From: Venturia oleaginea
Taxonomy: Eukaryota > Ascomycota > Dothideomycetes > Venturiales > Venturiaceae
Direction: 5' to 3'
Assembly (NCBI GenBank): GCA_013176395.1
Contig: JABMLP010000019.1
Location: 930,001-994,000 of the forward strand
Length of the DNA stretch: 64,000 bases
The notes under the pieces are model-generated. The model made no database searches and was not told the origin of the DNA. It worked only from the letters and a program-made list of their open reading frames with translations. The translations under genes and the position numbers were made by a program. Numbering within the stretch: the stretch's first letter is position 1; the number at the start of each line of letters is the position of its first letter. Of the stretch, positions 11,563-22,479 are shown piece by piece.

Positions 11563-12483
11563 ATGCCTCAACAAGACGAAAAGCAGAAGATCTATAAAGA
11601 AGGAGATATATTCCTTGTTATCTCAGATATCAATTCAAAGCAAATCCAAAGCGAAAGACGCGCTGCAGTAATATATAGCGTACCTCGAACAACAGTACAA
11701 CGCCGACGCGCCGAACAGCGCCCTCGACGCGAATGCGAGCCGAACTCGAAGCGATTGACAAAGCTAGAAGAGGAGGTGGTTATAAAGCGTATTCTTAACG
11801 AAAGCTTACGCGGCCTACCGCCGTCGAAGGCCTACGTACAAGATATGGCTAATAAACTACTAAGAGAGCGGGGTGGGAAGCCTGTTGGCAAGAACTGGGT
11901 TAACAACTTGGTAAAGCGTACGCCAGAGCTTACCACCCGATGGAGCCGTCCATACGGTCGCCAGCGAGCTGCCTGCGAAGACCCGGCGGTTATTATACCC
12001 TGGTTCACACTTGTTCAGAGGATAAAGGCAGAGTACGGTATCATAGACGAGGATACCTACAATTTTGATGAATCTGGCTTCTTAATAGGCAAGATATCGT
12101 CTCAGCCAGTCGTTACAGGCCCAGGATCCTCTGTAAGTTCTATTGATGAGCAGGTCAGGCAGTTGAGTAAAGGCGCGCAGCAGATAGCACATGAAATGGT
12201 GTTGATGCGCGAAGAAACAGCGCGCCTTCGAGACGCAATTGAGGCAGTTACAAAGCGTAAGAGTCGCAAAAGGAGATATATACGGACTGAGCAGACCTTG
12301 ACAGCTGGTGAAGTAACTGACTTAGTTACTATAAGGGAGGGTGGTAATCGTAACGATGGTGAGAAGCCTGCGAAGAGAGTACGTGGAGAGAGGCACTGCG
12401 GCCGTTGCGGCGAGACTGGGCATAACTCCCGCACTTGTGAGGTAGAAATAGGGAATATAGATGATAGCGAAGCTTCTAAATAA
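11563..12483 (+). CDS. Truncated Fot1/pogo transposase: DNA-binding domain fused to zinc-knuckle tail
   Basis: 306 residues, no introns, start at the only sensible ATG 15 bp inside the left repeat. Residues about 10-55 are a pipsqueak-type helix-turn-helix (SERRAAVIYSVPRTTVQRRR). Residues about 60-135 are a CENP-B-type helix-turn-helix (LPPSKAYVQDMANKLL, GKNWVNNLVKR). Residues 167-186 are the very start of the DDE domain (YNFDESGFLIGKISSQ, with only the first catalytic Asp, D169). At about residue 186 the sequence jumps to the coiled-coil C-terminus and a CX2CX4HX4C zinc knuckle (C279, C282, H287, C292). The second and third catalytic acids are gone, so it cannot catalyse transposition. The frame is kept across the deletion, so it could still bind the terminal repeats. 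Confidence 0.85.
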   Translation: MPQQDEKQKIYKEGDIFLVISDINSKQIQSERRAAVIYSVPRTTVQRRRAEQRPRRECEPNSKRLTKLEEEVVIKRILNESLRGLPPSKAYVQDMANKLLRERGGKPVGKNWVNNLVKRTPELTTRWSRPYGRQRAACEDPAVIIPWFTLVQRIKAEYGIIDEDTYNFDESGFLIGKISSQPVVTGPGSSVSSIDEQVRQLSKGAQQIAHEMVLMREETARLRDAIEAVTKRKSRKRRYIRTEQTLTAGEVTDLVTIREGGNRNDGEKPAKRVRGERHCGRCGETGHNSRTCEVEIGNIDDSEASK

Positions 12484-12539
12484 TAATATTCTATTCTTAT
12501 TAATACTATAAATTGTTGTAGGGTTGCGTAGTATTTTTA

Positions 12540-12605
12540 CGAAGGCGGTTTACGTTTGTGAGGTGGCCCACTCGCTTGGGTGGCCCACTCGCTTGTGAAG
12601 TACGT
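12540..12605 (-). repeat. Right terminal inverted repeat, with an internal 17-bp duplication
   Basis: 66 bp. Read as the reverse complement it matches the left repeat over both the 27-bp and the 22-bp blocks, but 17 bp (CAAGCGAGTGGGCCACC) are duplicated in tandem between them. The two ends therefore differ by one extra subterminal copy. Confidence 0.9.
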
Positions 12606-12915
12606 TAGTATTATCTAAATCAGTTTTGATCAACGCGAGAAACGCGCCGAGCAGAATCATCCTTCTTCTCCTCCTTTCACCTCCTCACTTCCATCTTCAC
12701 CGTCACAATTGCTCATATTTTCCCCAAAGCACCTTCAAATATCTCAAAAATGGACCACCGAGATAACATAATGGCAGTCGTGCCAGACTATCTCCTCAGA
12801 GGACAACAACTACAGATCCGCGGCCCTTCTAAAGCGCTTAAAAGACAAGAATTAGACAGCATTGAGCAGGCATCCAGGGTCATCATCACCAAACACTTTT
12901 CAGACGATTGCGTCC

Positions 12916-13492
12916 ATGGGCGGCTTGCGCTCAGTGTGTCGAGGATCCGTTCGTTCTGTGAAACGGCTTGTAATACAGTATGTTGAGAGTCTCAACTTGG
13001 ATGATGAGAGCGATAGTCAAAGTGGTGATGACAGCGAAGGTCTTGAGGATGAAGAGGAGGAGCTTAGCAGTAATGAATCTGCCAGCGAAGATGAGGATGA
13101 GGATGAAGATTACGACGGCGCCGGAAAGAACCCCGGTCCATCGAGTAAGAGGAAGTGGGATGACCGTCTTAGTTCAGACGAAGGCAGCCAATCCAGCAAC
13201 AAATCTACGGACAATAGCGAAACTGCCGAATTGAGCGACGTCTCTGAATTCGGATCGCGACCCATCAAGAATCTGGGGGCCATGTCTACTTGTATCATTT
13301 GCGAGAGTAGTCTTGATGCTCTCCACAATGCAGACGGACAATGCCGATAGCATCCTGGCAAGTGCTTTCCGGATTGGTTTCTCAGTATCTCGAGCTAATT
13401 GTTCTCAAGGTCATCGTAATCCCCGCGGGAAATGGAATTGCAGCTATGGGACTTCTCCTTGTGAATCTGGCTGGCATGAAGGCAGGATTTAA
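12916..13492 (+). pseudogene. Third, interrupted member of the Cys/His-motif family
   Basis: This is the same kind of protein as the genes at 45325-45835 and 46100-46723. An acidic Ser/Asp-rich region leads to CIICESSLDALHNADGQC, then H-P-G, an intron, and WNC...C..GWHEG, ending in TAA at 13490-13492. A GC-AG intron (13358-13409, GCAAGT...CTCAAG, CTAAT branch site) sits exactly where both relatives have their intron, one base after the H-x-G codon pair. The frame is broken only by TAG at 13348-13350, at the aromatic residue (Trp in the relatives) just before the conserved His. The 5' end is unclear: an ATG frame from 12750 is in another phase, and I cannot choose a convincing splice; 12916 is the first in-phase ATG. 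Function unknown. Confidence 0.55.
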
Positions 13493-13721
13493 AGATCAGT
13501 CAACAACAGTTCTTCGTAGTTGCGTACTACGTTCAAGAGTTCTTTGGCTGCTTGAATTGAAAGCAACGACGACCATGTGCTTTCCAGTAGCTCCTCTGGT
13601 AGGACCATTAATTTTTATCGCTTATTCTTCTGCGAGTGCCGAAGTTCTACGTTGAATCAAAGTGCCTTCAAGTTAAAACGGCCGCCGCCTTATTCCTGTT
13701 TGTTTATGAACCCAACTCCCA

Positions 13722-14114
13722 TTAAAAACCTAGACATCGTTCACAAGTTTCCACGCCCTGATGAGAGTTACAAGCCACGCACCACCCGACTCGAAGAAAA
13801 TCCCCTCGACCATCGCCCCCCTTCAAATCCTCCAGCTTTGCAATATTTTCCGTAAAATAAAACTCCCCAATCCCATATTCTTCAATAAGATCCCTCATCC
13901 TCACCAAATCCGCCAAAGCATTCCCAATTCAATCCCTCGCCCCCTCCCTCAACTCCCGCCTCTTCGCGATACTATTCTTAAAATACATCCGTCTATACTT
14001 CACCTCCCTACCCCTTTCAGTCTTATTCACGTTCGTCTTCTCACCCAACGCCTCCCTCAACGCAGCTAACTCCCCTCCCCCATCAGACTCATAAACATCA
14101 CCCAAAACACCCAT
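13722..14114 (-). pseudogene. Stop-interrupted coding remnant, unknown family
   Basis: One minus-strand frame runs from ATG 14114 to about 13722 with a single TGA at 13929-13931. Both sides read as protein in the same phase: a charged helical part (LAALREALGEKTN, KYRRMYFKNSIAKRRELREG) before the stop, and LADLVRMRDLIEEYGIGEFYFTEN after it. A TGA in place of CGA or TGG would explain the break. Coding-like sequence in another phase continues upstream to about 14220 and may be an earlier exon. I do not recognise the family. Confidence 0.4.
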
Positions 14115-14903
14115 CTCCCCTTACCTTCCCCAGCAACCCCCTTCTCAATAATCTTCACCATCGCTCCATCCATCTTCTTGAAAGGTCCCTCCGTTTCTCC
14201 GAACCCACTCGATTTGAAACAGAATTCTAGGTCGCCTTAGCTATGCTCGCTGGCATACATGAGGTTAAACGCATATCTTAGGAGCGCATCGCTCCATTTT
14301 TTCATTTTCCTCGCCAATGTGTCGCGCTCTGTTCACCCGTTTACTCGTGTCCTCACGCTTGCAAGTATTATTTATAACAGCTTATTTAGATTCCCATCGT
14401 TCATTGGACCTTTACTTACCGTAGCAACGAATTGCGCACGAAGAGTATGTGCATTTACCAGCGGAGGAGCTGGTATGACAGTATTGCACCATCTTTCATA
14501 CATGTGAGATGGAGATTGAGTTTTTGAAATCTCTAGCTTATCCTACAAGACTGCCGAGGTTGTAAGAGATGGACATCGATTCTCAGACATTTGTGAGAAG
14601 TTAAGGCTCGAAGAATTTCATCGGCGAGCGACATGGAAGACCACGCAACGAAAGACCACGAAATAGCTGGATTTTTGATTTGCTTTATTTGCAATGGTTT
14701 TCTATCAAACCTACGTGTTTTAAATTCGCTGTTCAGATCCGTCGCCAGCTATGACTCCACATACCCGAAAGCGCAATGTGCTCGCAGCTTCTACAGTAAC
14801 CTTTTAGCAATTTGGGATATATCCTGCTGTAAGGGGCTAAGCTCACAGGTCCCTTGAAACCATATAACTCCTCTATATCATATTTGGCCTAAACATAGTA
14901 ACC

Positions 14904-15635
14904 ATGGTAATTGGTAACAAGACCGATGCCAACGCACGCGAACTTGCGGAACCAAAAGTTTCCTCGTTGGCACTGAAACCTCCAAAGTCAGCACTCAAAT
15001 CAAGCTGCAACGCAAATCTTAGACACTCGAGCAAGCCGATACTTAATTCCATAACCCCTTCCCTAACAGCGACGACCGAGAACACAAGTTCCTTCGCAGC
15101 GACGACAGCCACCACTATTTCCAATGCCCCAACGGAAGAAAAGAAGTTGGTGCGCTGGAAAGACAAGCATCCTGATGTCGCAAGGAGAGGAATGTTGGGT
15201 TGTCTCGACTAATGTCAAGAATTCGACGTTTCAGTGGATGAGCGAGAATGGAAAAGGTCTGGACAGGTCAAGAAGTGGATGATCGAATTGAGGCTGATCA
15301 AATTGGAGTTGAGCAATATCCTAAAAGCGAGGAGGCAGAGATGTTTCAAAGATGCGAAGAGGAAACTGGGAAATAAGGAGAGCTGGGAAGGGTTAGAGGG
15401 AAAGGGAGAACGAAGGACAGCAGTGAGGAAGGCAAATCAAATGGAACAGGCAGCGAGATATATGGAGGCTAAGGCAAGGAAGGAAGAGTGGCTGGTGGAG
15501 AATGCAGATCTTAGGAAGAGGAAACGAGAGAGAAAGCTGCAGTTGGATTCTGAGAAAGAGAGGCTGGGAATGAAGCCAGAAGAGAAGGAGACGAAGTGGA
15601 TGGAAGGCGAAGCAACGGGATCGGAAACTGCATAA
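14904..15635 (+). pseudogene. Lys/Glu-rich coiled-coil frame with one internal stop
   Basis: A frame from ATG 14904 is Ser/Thr/Ala-rich for 80 codons and then basic (LVRWKDKHPDVARRG). It meets TAA at about 15210-15212 and continues in the same phase for 141 codons of highly charged coiled coil to 15635. A 36-nt candidate intron (GTTGTC...TTTCAG with a CTAAT branch site) would remove the stop, but it is shorter than any other intron in this window and has a poor donor. It is either a pseudogene or a gene with an unusually small intron. No family is recognised. Confidence 0.4.
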
Positions 15636-17820
15636 AAGTCTGTAGACGATCAGAGCCTGGGGTATCTATGTGCAGATACGGACGGCGTAACTATTTCCAT
15701 GACAAGAACTGACCAATGTTATATTCTTTGTGCAGTTCTATACGAAAAAGATGGTCGTATCTCATACAGATCCTGTGTGTCGGGTCCAAATATTTCTTGC
15801 GACTAACGACGCGTCTCGATTCCTTGATACATGATCCATTTTCTCAAATTATCACATTAGATATGACATGTGAATCCAATTCAAAGGACTTGTCGGTTGC
15901 CTTTGCTTTTTTCGTACTAGATGGGTTGATTCTCACCCGAAGGATCGAACGGAAGAAGTAATAATGCGTGAAATTCTCCCGCACGTACCTCGATGGTAGC
16001 TCAACCCCACAACTGCCCTGCCATCACCTCGCACCTCAGATTGCTCATCGTATCTCCGTACGGCAAACGGAACCCGCACGCCGGAAGTAGTGGGGAAACA
16101 ATATAAGTCCACGTATATGCATCAGGCATGCAACAGCGGCGGGGAGTGACACCCGTCGTTCCTTTGGGATCATACCGCATACTCCGTACATCTATCTCAT
16201 TGGGATGTCTCCCGTACGGCGAGACAATAGATCTTCTGCCATCGTAGCCGTGACATGCTTAACAGCGGCGCGGATAGACGGGAAGGAGTCGATGACGTTT
16301 CACAGAAACAAGATGTCAGGTTTGTCAGCGACTACATCTCTATAAGTTATTGTGTCTAAATCTTCAAGGCGTTCAGCCTCATGCTTCACGTTTGCTGTAC
16401 TATTTTCCTGCTAGCGCGGACTCGGTAAGGAACTTGGCATGGTGATGGAAACTGGGAGGGTGATGGCGATCGTACTGATTTTACAGCAAGCAGTAATCGG
16501 TTCTATGTTTTATGCTCTGCTTATGCCGTACCAATACCTTTGCAGCGCGAACAGCGGAGTAGACTCGATAATCCATACAAATGCGTGGAGCGAGTTTCGG
16601 CTACTCTTCACCGACAGCATCTGCTGTAAGAATGTAGATCGTGTATCAGACATGTGATGTGGATTGTTAAGACACCGGATTGCTGCATTCCTGCTGCAAA
16701 CAGTCATTCTTTGTTATTTGCACTGTAGAATGGCCTACATAACCTGATTGAACTGCCCTAATGGCGAGAACATGCTACTCTATGTCCATTCAACTCGACA
16801 ACTGTGTATTTCACTCGATCTCATATCTGCCCAGTGCGAGGCGATCAACTTCGAGAATCCCGATCGCAGCTCCAGCTTTTGCATCTGTAGCGGTCGGCGG
16901 GACATACTCAATCACGTTATCCAAATGAATCCGTAATGTTGGAGACATCCATGTATTATTCATGGTATTCAATGGTATGTACTCAACTTCAAACCGAAGG
17001 GAGCATCTTGGGCACTTGAGCTTGACCGCATTTATGATTCTGTAGAGTGCTTCGTTGCTCCCAGGGCTGCAAAACAGACGGTCAGAGCCATATCGTCGGA
17101 GCCAGGAATGCGGTAATAGACTTGCAAGTCTGATTGTGGGGTGAGATACTCGGAGTGGCGTTTCCCAGGGTTTTGTTCATCATATATTCGGGAAAATAAT
17201 GATGATCTTGATACCTTATGTGGAAGAGAGGCAGGCGAAGAAGCTACGAACGCAAGCTGAGATATTGTTTGTGCGCACGGAGTACGTGTGTGGAAAAGAT
17301 GTTGAGGATGCAGTTGGAGGTGTGATGCGTTTTGCAGGGAGAGGAGAAACTACATGTCAAAATGAGGAGATGGTGTATTCGCCTGTTCCTTCTCTAAGCG
17401 CACATCTACTTTATTTATTACGCATATATTTACGCATTTTCAAACGCCGTTTGCTTGTTCTCCAAACCTTTACTCCGACGAGGCGGGAAAAGGCAAAGGC
17501 GAAGAAGCGCGAATTATCAGACCATTGACTTTTTCCCGAGACCTATGAAAGGCGAATGATGCAGTGACTCCAAGACTCCGACTTGTAGTACCGATAGTGA
17601 TTTTCGTTTCCAAGCAAAAAATGCAACGCCGTCGTGTCGTTCTAAGATAGATATCTTAGTTGTGCGCACAAACCAGGGTAAAAAAGTCTCCGCAGTATGA
17701 CTCCATCATGCAGCAACCCCAAAACACCATGCTAGTAATATCCATTACAAAGAGACGTCCATGCAAATGTGAGATGTAACATATACTTCCCCAAATGGAA
17801 AAAGATTTCCACACAACGAC
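15636..17820. other. Intergenic, no gene recognised
   Basis: 2.2 kb between the coiled-coil remnant and the 3' end of the beta-helix acyltransferase-like gene. Only short frames without motifs are seen on either strand, and no obvious repeats. Confidence 0.5.
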
Positions 17821-19583
17821 TCAAGCGAACAGAAACTTCGCAGCACACCCAACTAGTACGGCGCTAAGCAGCACAACAGCCTTCTCAAGACGCTCAAGCT
17901 TTTGTTGAAGTTTTTGACCATGACAGTGACACACATCGTCATTTGTGATAAGATCGGATGGGCTCAGGATCGTCCCAGATGGTAACATGATCGTCGTCTC
18001 CCTTTCTGCAGGGTCATTCGTCAGACGGGTAACAGGCAGGAGGGGTATCACGCTTGCGACTTCGATTGCGTTCTTGCGGTCCGCGGAATCAGGCGTTACC
18101 CTTCTTTTGACGCGGGCGGGAGATCCCAATGCGAGGTGGCCTGCTGGTATATCCTACAGTCCTTGCATTAGCTCCATATGATACTTTCCGATGAAGAATC
18201 TTAATTGGTGGACAGAAACTTGGTGCGCACTGACCGGCGGAAGGCATGTGGGATCTGATAAAGGGTGCATTGAAAGACTAAAGGGGCTAATAAGATCTCG
18301 GTAAAAGGACGGTGGATGAGTTTACCTTCGTCACCACACTGCCAGCACCAATCACACAGCCATCCCCGATCTTCACCCCATCGAGGATCTGAACGCCTGC
18401 GCCGATCCAACAGTCGTTTCCTATTGAGATCTCACTTGCGAAGCTTGGGGCGCCGAGGGGACCTGCGCGCTCAGTTGCGTCTGCGTGAAAGTCAGCAATG
18501 TATCCTCAGGCTCAGCATACTCAGAATATTATTCGTCACCTTCAGCCCTGTCTGAAGATTGGGTTCTCAGCGAATAAGAGCGTGGTGATGCACGGGGGCA
18601 GGCCATGTATCAGGCAGAAAGCAGAAAGCCTTACCGAGCGGATGTGTGATGCTAGCAAGCGTCGTGTTTGGACCGATCATGCAACCCTCTCCTATACTCA
18701 CTCGCAATATTGGCGAATCAAGGACTGTGAAATTCCTGTTAATGAATGTTGTCGCGCCGATATGCAAGTTTGTACCATAGTCAATGAACAGTGGCGGCTT
18801 GATGTATGGGGCGTTGACATTAAAGGGACTTGAAGTCACAGCATTTGTCGGCATTTTTTTGTGGACATGTGTTTCTTTCCGGTCTAAGGTGTCTAGGGAG
18901 CTAGCTCTGCGCGAGGTAGATGGTGAGTTCGCAGATGCGTACGGACTTGGAATTTTAGTATCATGTGATGCCTTTGTGAGCGGGAGGGACGATGGTCTTG
19001 GACTCGGTGGGGGAGAATGTCTCTTTGGCACGGTGGCGGCAAGTCCCGCTTGGAGTTCTGCATCGGTGTGGTCGTGTAGATGGGGTTTTGGCAAATAAGA
19101 AGAAGCCGGGGAGGTGGGCAATCTGGACTCCAGGGATGTCCTGTTACTTCTAGCAGACGAACCCGCCTCGTGAGTAATGATGTTCGAGTCCGTTCCGTTA
19201 TATCTCCTAGGCAAAGTCAAAAGCGGAGGGATTCCCGACGTCTCGGCTGCTTCATCGGAAGAAAGGATCCTGAAGCCGATCAGCACGAGTTCTTTCAACC
19301 CCAAAATTGCATATCTGCAAATCAGGTCAAATACTCACGCATTCCACAGAACTGCGCGCTCTTCCGGGCTTGAGTCCTCTGGCTGGTTATTGTATTGCCG
19401 GCAGGCTATTGCACATCGAAGTCGTGCAGCTCTATAGCGATCGTTACTCGCCGGGAAAGGGATTCGTCTAGCCAAAGGTCGAGTTTCTTCGTCTTTCTCT
19501 ATGGCCAAATCAGTGTTTGAAGAGGTCGATATTCCCGTGAGTACGGAGGTCCAAAGGGCCTTTAGGGTTTTTGAGGAATGCAT
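17821..19583 (-). CDS. Maltose-acetyltransferase-like left-handed beta-helix protein with C-terminal membrane anchor
   Basis: Exons 19339-19583, 18635-19269, 18326-18480 and 17821-18153 (introns 69, 154, 172 and all phases closing) give 455 residues. The N-terminus holds a Mac-type segment ([25 protein letters not shown]) as in maltose and nodulation acetyltransferases. A 130-residue Ser/Pro-rich disordered insert follows. Then comes a hexapeptide-repeat beta helix ([58 protein letters not shown]) with the usual catalytic-type His in THPL. In this family the enzyme moves an acetyl group from acetyl-CoA to a sugar or similar acceptor; the acceptor here is unknown. The last 20 residues ([18 protein letters not shown]), preceded by a short coiled coil, look like a tail anchor, which is unusual for the family. 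The disordered insert between Mac and helix is also unusual. Confidence 0.8.
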
Positions 19584-22479
19584 GGTTCACAAATTTTGAT
19601 TGCACAAACGTGCAAACAGTACTTTTGCGTCAAAGGGTCTTTGTGCCAGTTGTATGTTGGTGTTCCTCTGACATATGCGTGACTGTTGTCAATGAGTAGG
19701 TGAATGGACAAACTTGTAATTGCTTGAATAGGCTGTGCTTATGCTTTCGAATGTGCGGTGGACCACAGCTCAATAGGACAAGTCGACATGGAGAACTGGG
19801 CGGTTGTAATAGGATACGTGGAATCCGAGACGAGGAAAGTCGTTTTCGCTTCTAGCATGACGCCGAGGTTGCAAAGTTATATAAAATTCAGCCTCGACAT
19901 TTGAATTTGGCTGATGTAGGCGCGCTCATGTTGGGTTCGAGTGGATGATTTTCCAGTAGGTAATGTGTCGGAAATGCTTTGACCTGCAAGAAGGATCTTG
20001 TCCGAAAGCTGGATGGTCCAAGTACGGGAGCTTGCCGTAAGTTGTGTCCTATAAGCTGGCAATGGTCGAAAAGGCTGCAATGCGGGGTGAAGGCTCGGCA
20101 GCCCTGAGGATATACGAGGCTGAGCTTGTGGGTCGTACTTCTTATAAAGACCCTGATGCTGCAACCGGAAGAACAATACTGATCAGATCAAACCATCAAG
20201 CCACTTGGAAGGCACGTTGAAGGAAAGTTCTTATACCCAGCGGCCCCGATATACCGAGGTTGTAATAGCAGGGGTGACGAATTGGAGTGTTCTTGAATTT
20301 CGATTTGGGATATGTGGCGACGCCTCGCAGGCTTGGACTGGTAACGGCAGAAAAGAGGCCCTTAAAGCAGATGAAGATGAATGTTAGTTTTGTTTTCCAG
20401 AAAGTTTGCCCCTGTCCATGGCATGAGGAGAACTCTGGAACCAAATCCCGTGAACAATGATATCGTGATTGTGGCGCCCATGCTGGTAATGAGCCTAGCA
20501 GCTTCAGGATCCATACTCGAAAGGCTCGAGGAACCGAACCAAGTGGACTCGGTAGGCGGCAATTCACATTTCTGTAAGTTGAATTTAGCCTAATGGAAGA
20601 GAGACCATCCATCTTTGCACTATCACAACTACTTTACCACGGGTCGGTAGCACGAGACGTCGATGTGCTGCAGAATGGCCGTCGAACTGCTTGAACTTGA
20701 GTCGCTACCGTGGCGCTGGGTCGCCTAGTTTGAGAAGAACCGAGTCGGAATTGCTTCCTAGGAGCCGCGAGAAGAACTTGGAGGCACGGGCCTCCTGGAC
20801 TTCCTTTGTTCGAGGTTGTGGTGAGCTCCCAGAGTATATAGTCATGACAAGCTGCAAGGGGCTACGATCGACCCGCTACAAGCCCTACGAGGAGACCCGA
20901 ATGGTCATCGTTACCGCCAATGCCTGGGGGCGTGGTTGAGCTCCAGCACAGATGTAGAGCGGAAGCTGGGAACGTAGCCCCGAGATGGGAGTATCCGCAT
21001 ACTATTCCTCAATAGATTGAAAATGCAGAAACCAGATTGAGTGACGAGCGACAGGTGGTGTGCGAGTGCGAGTGCGAGTGCGAGTGCGAGTGCGAGTGCG
21101 AGTGCGAGTGCGAGTGCAACACCGACTTTCGAAGTCTCCGACAGGACCTGAAAGGCAGGCAACCTTGGTGGTAGTCTGTAGGCGAATCTATCGAGGAAGA
21201 GATACCTGATGGATAGCAAAGCAAGACTGACAGCGGGATTGCCTGATGCAGTCTGCCGCCGATGGAAAAGCCATTGAGGTTTTCGGCTAAAGAAGATGGA
21301 AGATGGAAAGGGTTTTGATTTGGGATACGCACAGGCGCCCCAACCGTCTCGAACTTTTTAAGTGCGGTCCCTATGGACTGACCGAACGTGTCGAGAGTTC
21401 TCTAGTCATTCAGGAGAGAGGCTTGTTGTTGAGGTTGAGAGCATTACTAACCGTCAAGGACTAGCGAAGATACTAATTTTGATACTCCGAGGCACGCACG
21501 TGACAGTTTGCCCTACGATGAGTTTCAGCCTCATATGGATACAATATTGATTCATATGAGCTCTCTGTCCACGACAGTCTCGAAAGTATCAGGCAAGCAC
21601 CTCGCAAAAGAAAACAAGGCAACGGGTTTGCAAACTCGCCATGAGAAAATCCAATCAGCCACCATTCACAAACGAATGCGTATTGCTCAAATTACCATTC
21701 TACCTCCACATGAAAAAGCAAAATCCCACAGAAATGCATCCCCCCAGATTGAGAAAATTTTCCGCTATCTCTCATACTGGCATCATCATCCCTCCGGTAA
21801 TAGGAACAATCCCAAGCTGGCATTGGAGTGGTACAGCTTGTTGTTATCAAGAGCGGGACGAGCGCCTCAGTTAAACCGAATGTGGCGAGGCCAATGACGT
21901 TGTGCAAGCCACCCTTCAATCTTTCAGAAGGTCTCCGATCTCGAGGCCATTATCGAGCAAGCCTAGCAGGGAAAAGATAGTTCAAATGAGTGTCGGTTCC
22001 AGCCCTGCATCAGCTAAGCCATCGACAAGAGAGATCAATCGGATAGCATTAGGATGCAGCACTGCGGCACAGAACGAAGAGGGCAAGGACGAAGTAGACT
22101 TGTCGACTCGAAGACCTGCCTCGGCATGTTAATTGAGGGCGTCGAGACGAAAAGCGACGGAGATGTGATACCATTTGTTCCTGGTCCTTGAATCGACTGC
22201 CTGTTCAGCGCGGGACGCCTAGCTTAGGCCGCACGAAGCGTCAGCTGCCACTTTCGCACTCGTCGTGAGGAGACAGCGGTGGCCTACGCTTAGTGTGTCT
22301 GCTTTGAAGGGGAGTAAAGTCTGGCCTCTTTTGTGGCGTAAGGCTGTCGAGGCCGCTGATCCTGGTCCAGAGAGTTTGTATCTTCGCGATTGCTTTTGAA
22401 CAGAATGGCTGCGTTTGGACGAGATCCAGAGAGTGAGTGTGACTGACTCCTACAGAAATCGTCTGAGTTAAATGCTGGT
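19584..22479. other. Intergenic, no gene recognised
   Basis: 2.9 kb. A hexanucleotide repeat lies at 21061-21117. On the minus strand between about 22130 and 21700 there are protein-like hydrophobic patches (for example LISLVDGLADAGLEP and LLGLLDNGLEIGDLL) broken by stops, possibly a decayed gene, but too weak to annotate. Confidence 0.4.
21061..21117. repeat. TGCGAG hexanucleotide microsatellite, 9.5 copies
   Basis: Nine perfect tandem copies of TGCGAG followed by TGC. Being a multiple of three it keeps any frame open, and it creates spurious Ala-Leu or Ser-His dipeptide runs on the minus strand. Confidence 0.95.

Larger units (their letters stand above)
11499..12605 (+). mobile_element. 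Internally deleted Fot1/pogo-type DNA transposon (Tc1/mariner superfamily)
   Basis: The 1107-bp element has terminal inverted repeats starting ACGTACTTCACAAGCG and is flanked on both sides by TA (11497-11498 and 12606-12607), the target duplication expected for Tc1/mariner elements. Between the repeats lies one open frame (11563-12483) carrying the ends of a Fot1-class transposase but not its catalytic core. Full Fot1-like elements are about 1.8-2 kb with a transposase of roughly 540 residues, so about 0.7-0.8 kb has been lost from the middle. The TA pair and near-identical ends suggest a fairly recent insertion or activity. It can move only if a full-length relative supplies the enzyme. Orientation is by the frame. 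Confidence 0.9.

Noticed and set aside
20911..21332. Minus-strand frames with Ala-Leu or Ser-His dipeptide runs
   Set aside because: Produced by the TGCGAG microsatellite at 21061-21117; no protein features outside the repeat.
21692..22132. Hydrophobic stop-broken patches on the minus strand, considered as a secreted-protein pseudogene
   Set aside because: Patches are short, in changing phases, and match nothing I recognise; mentioned only in the intergenic entry.
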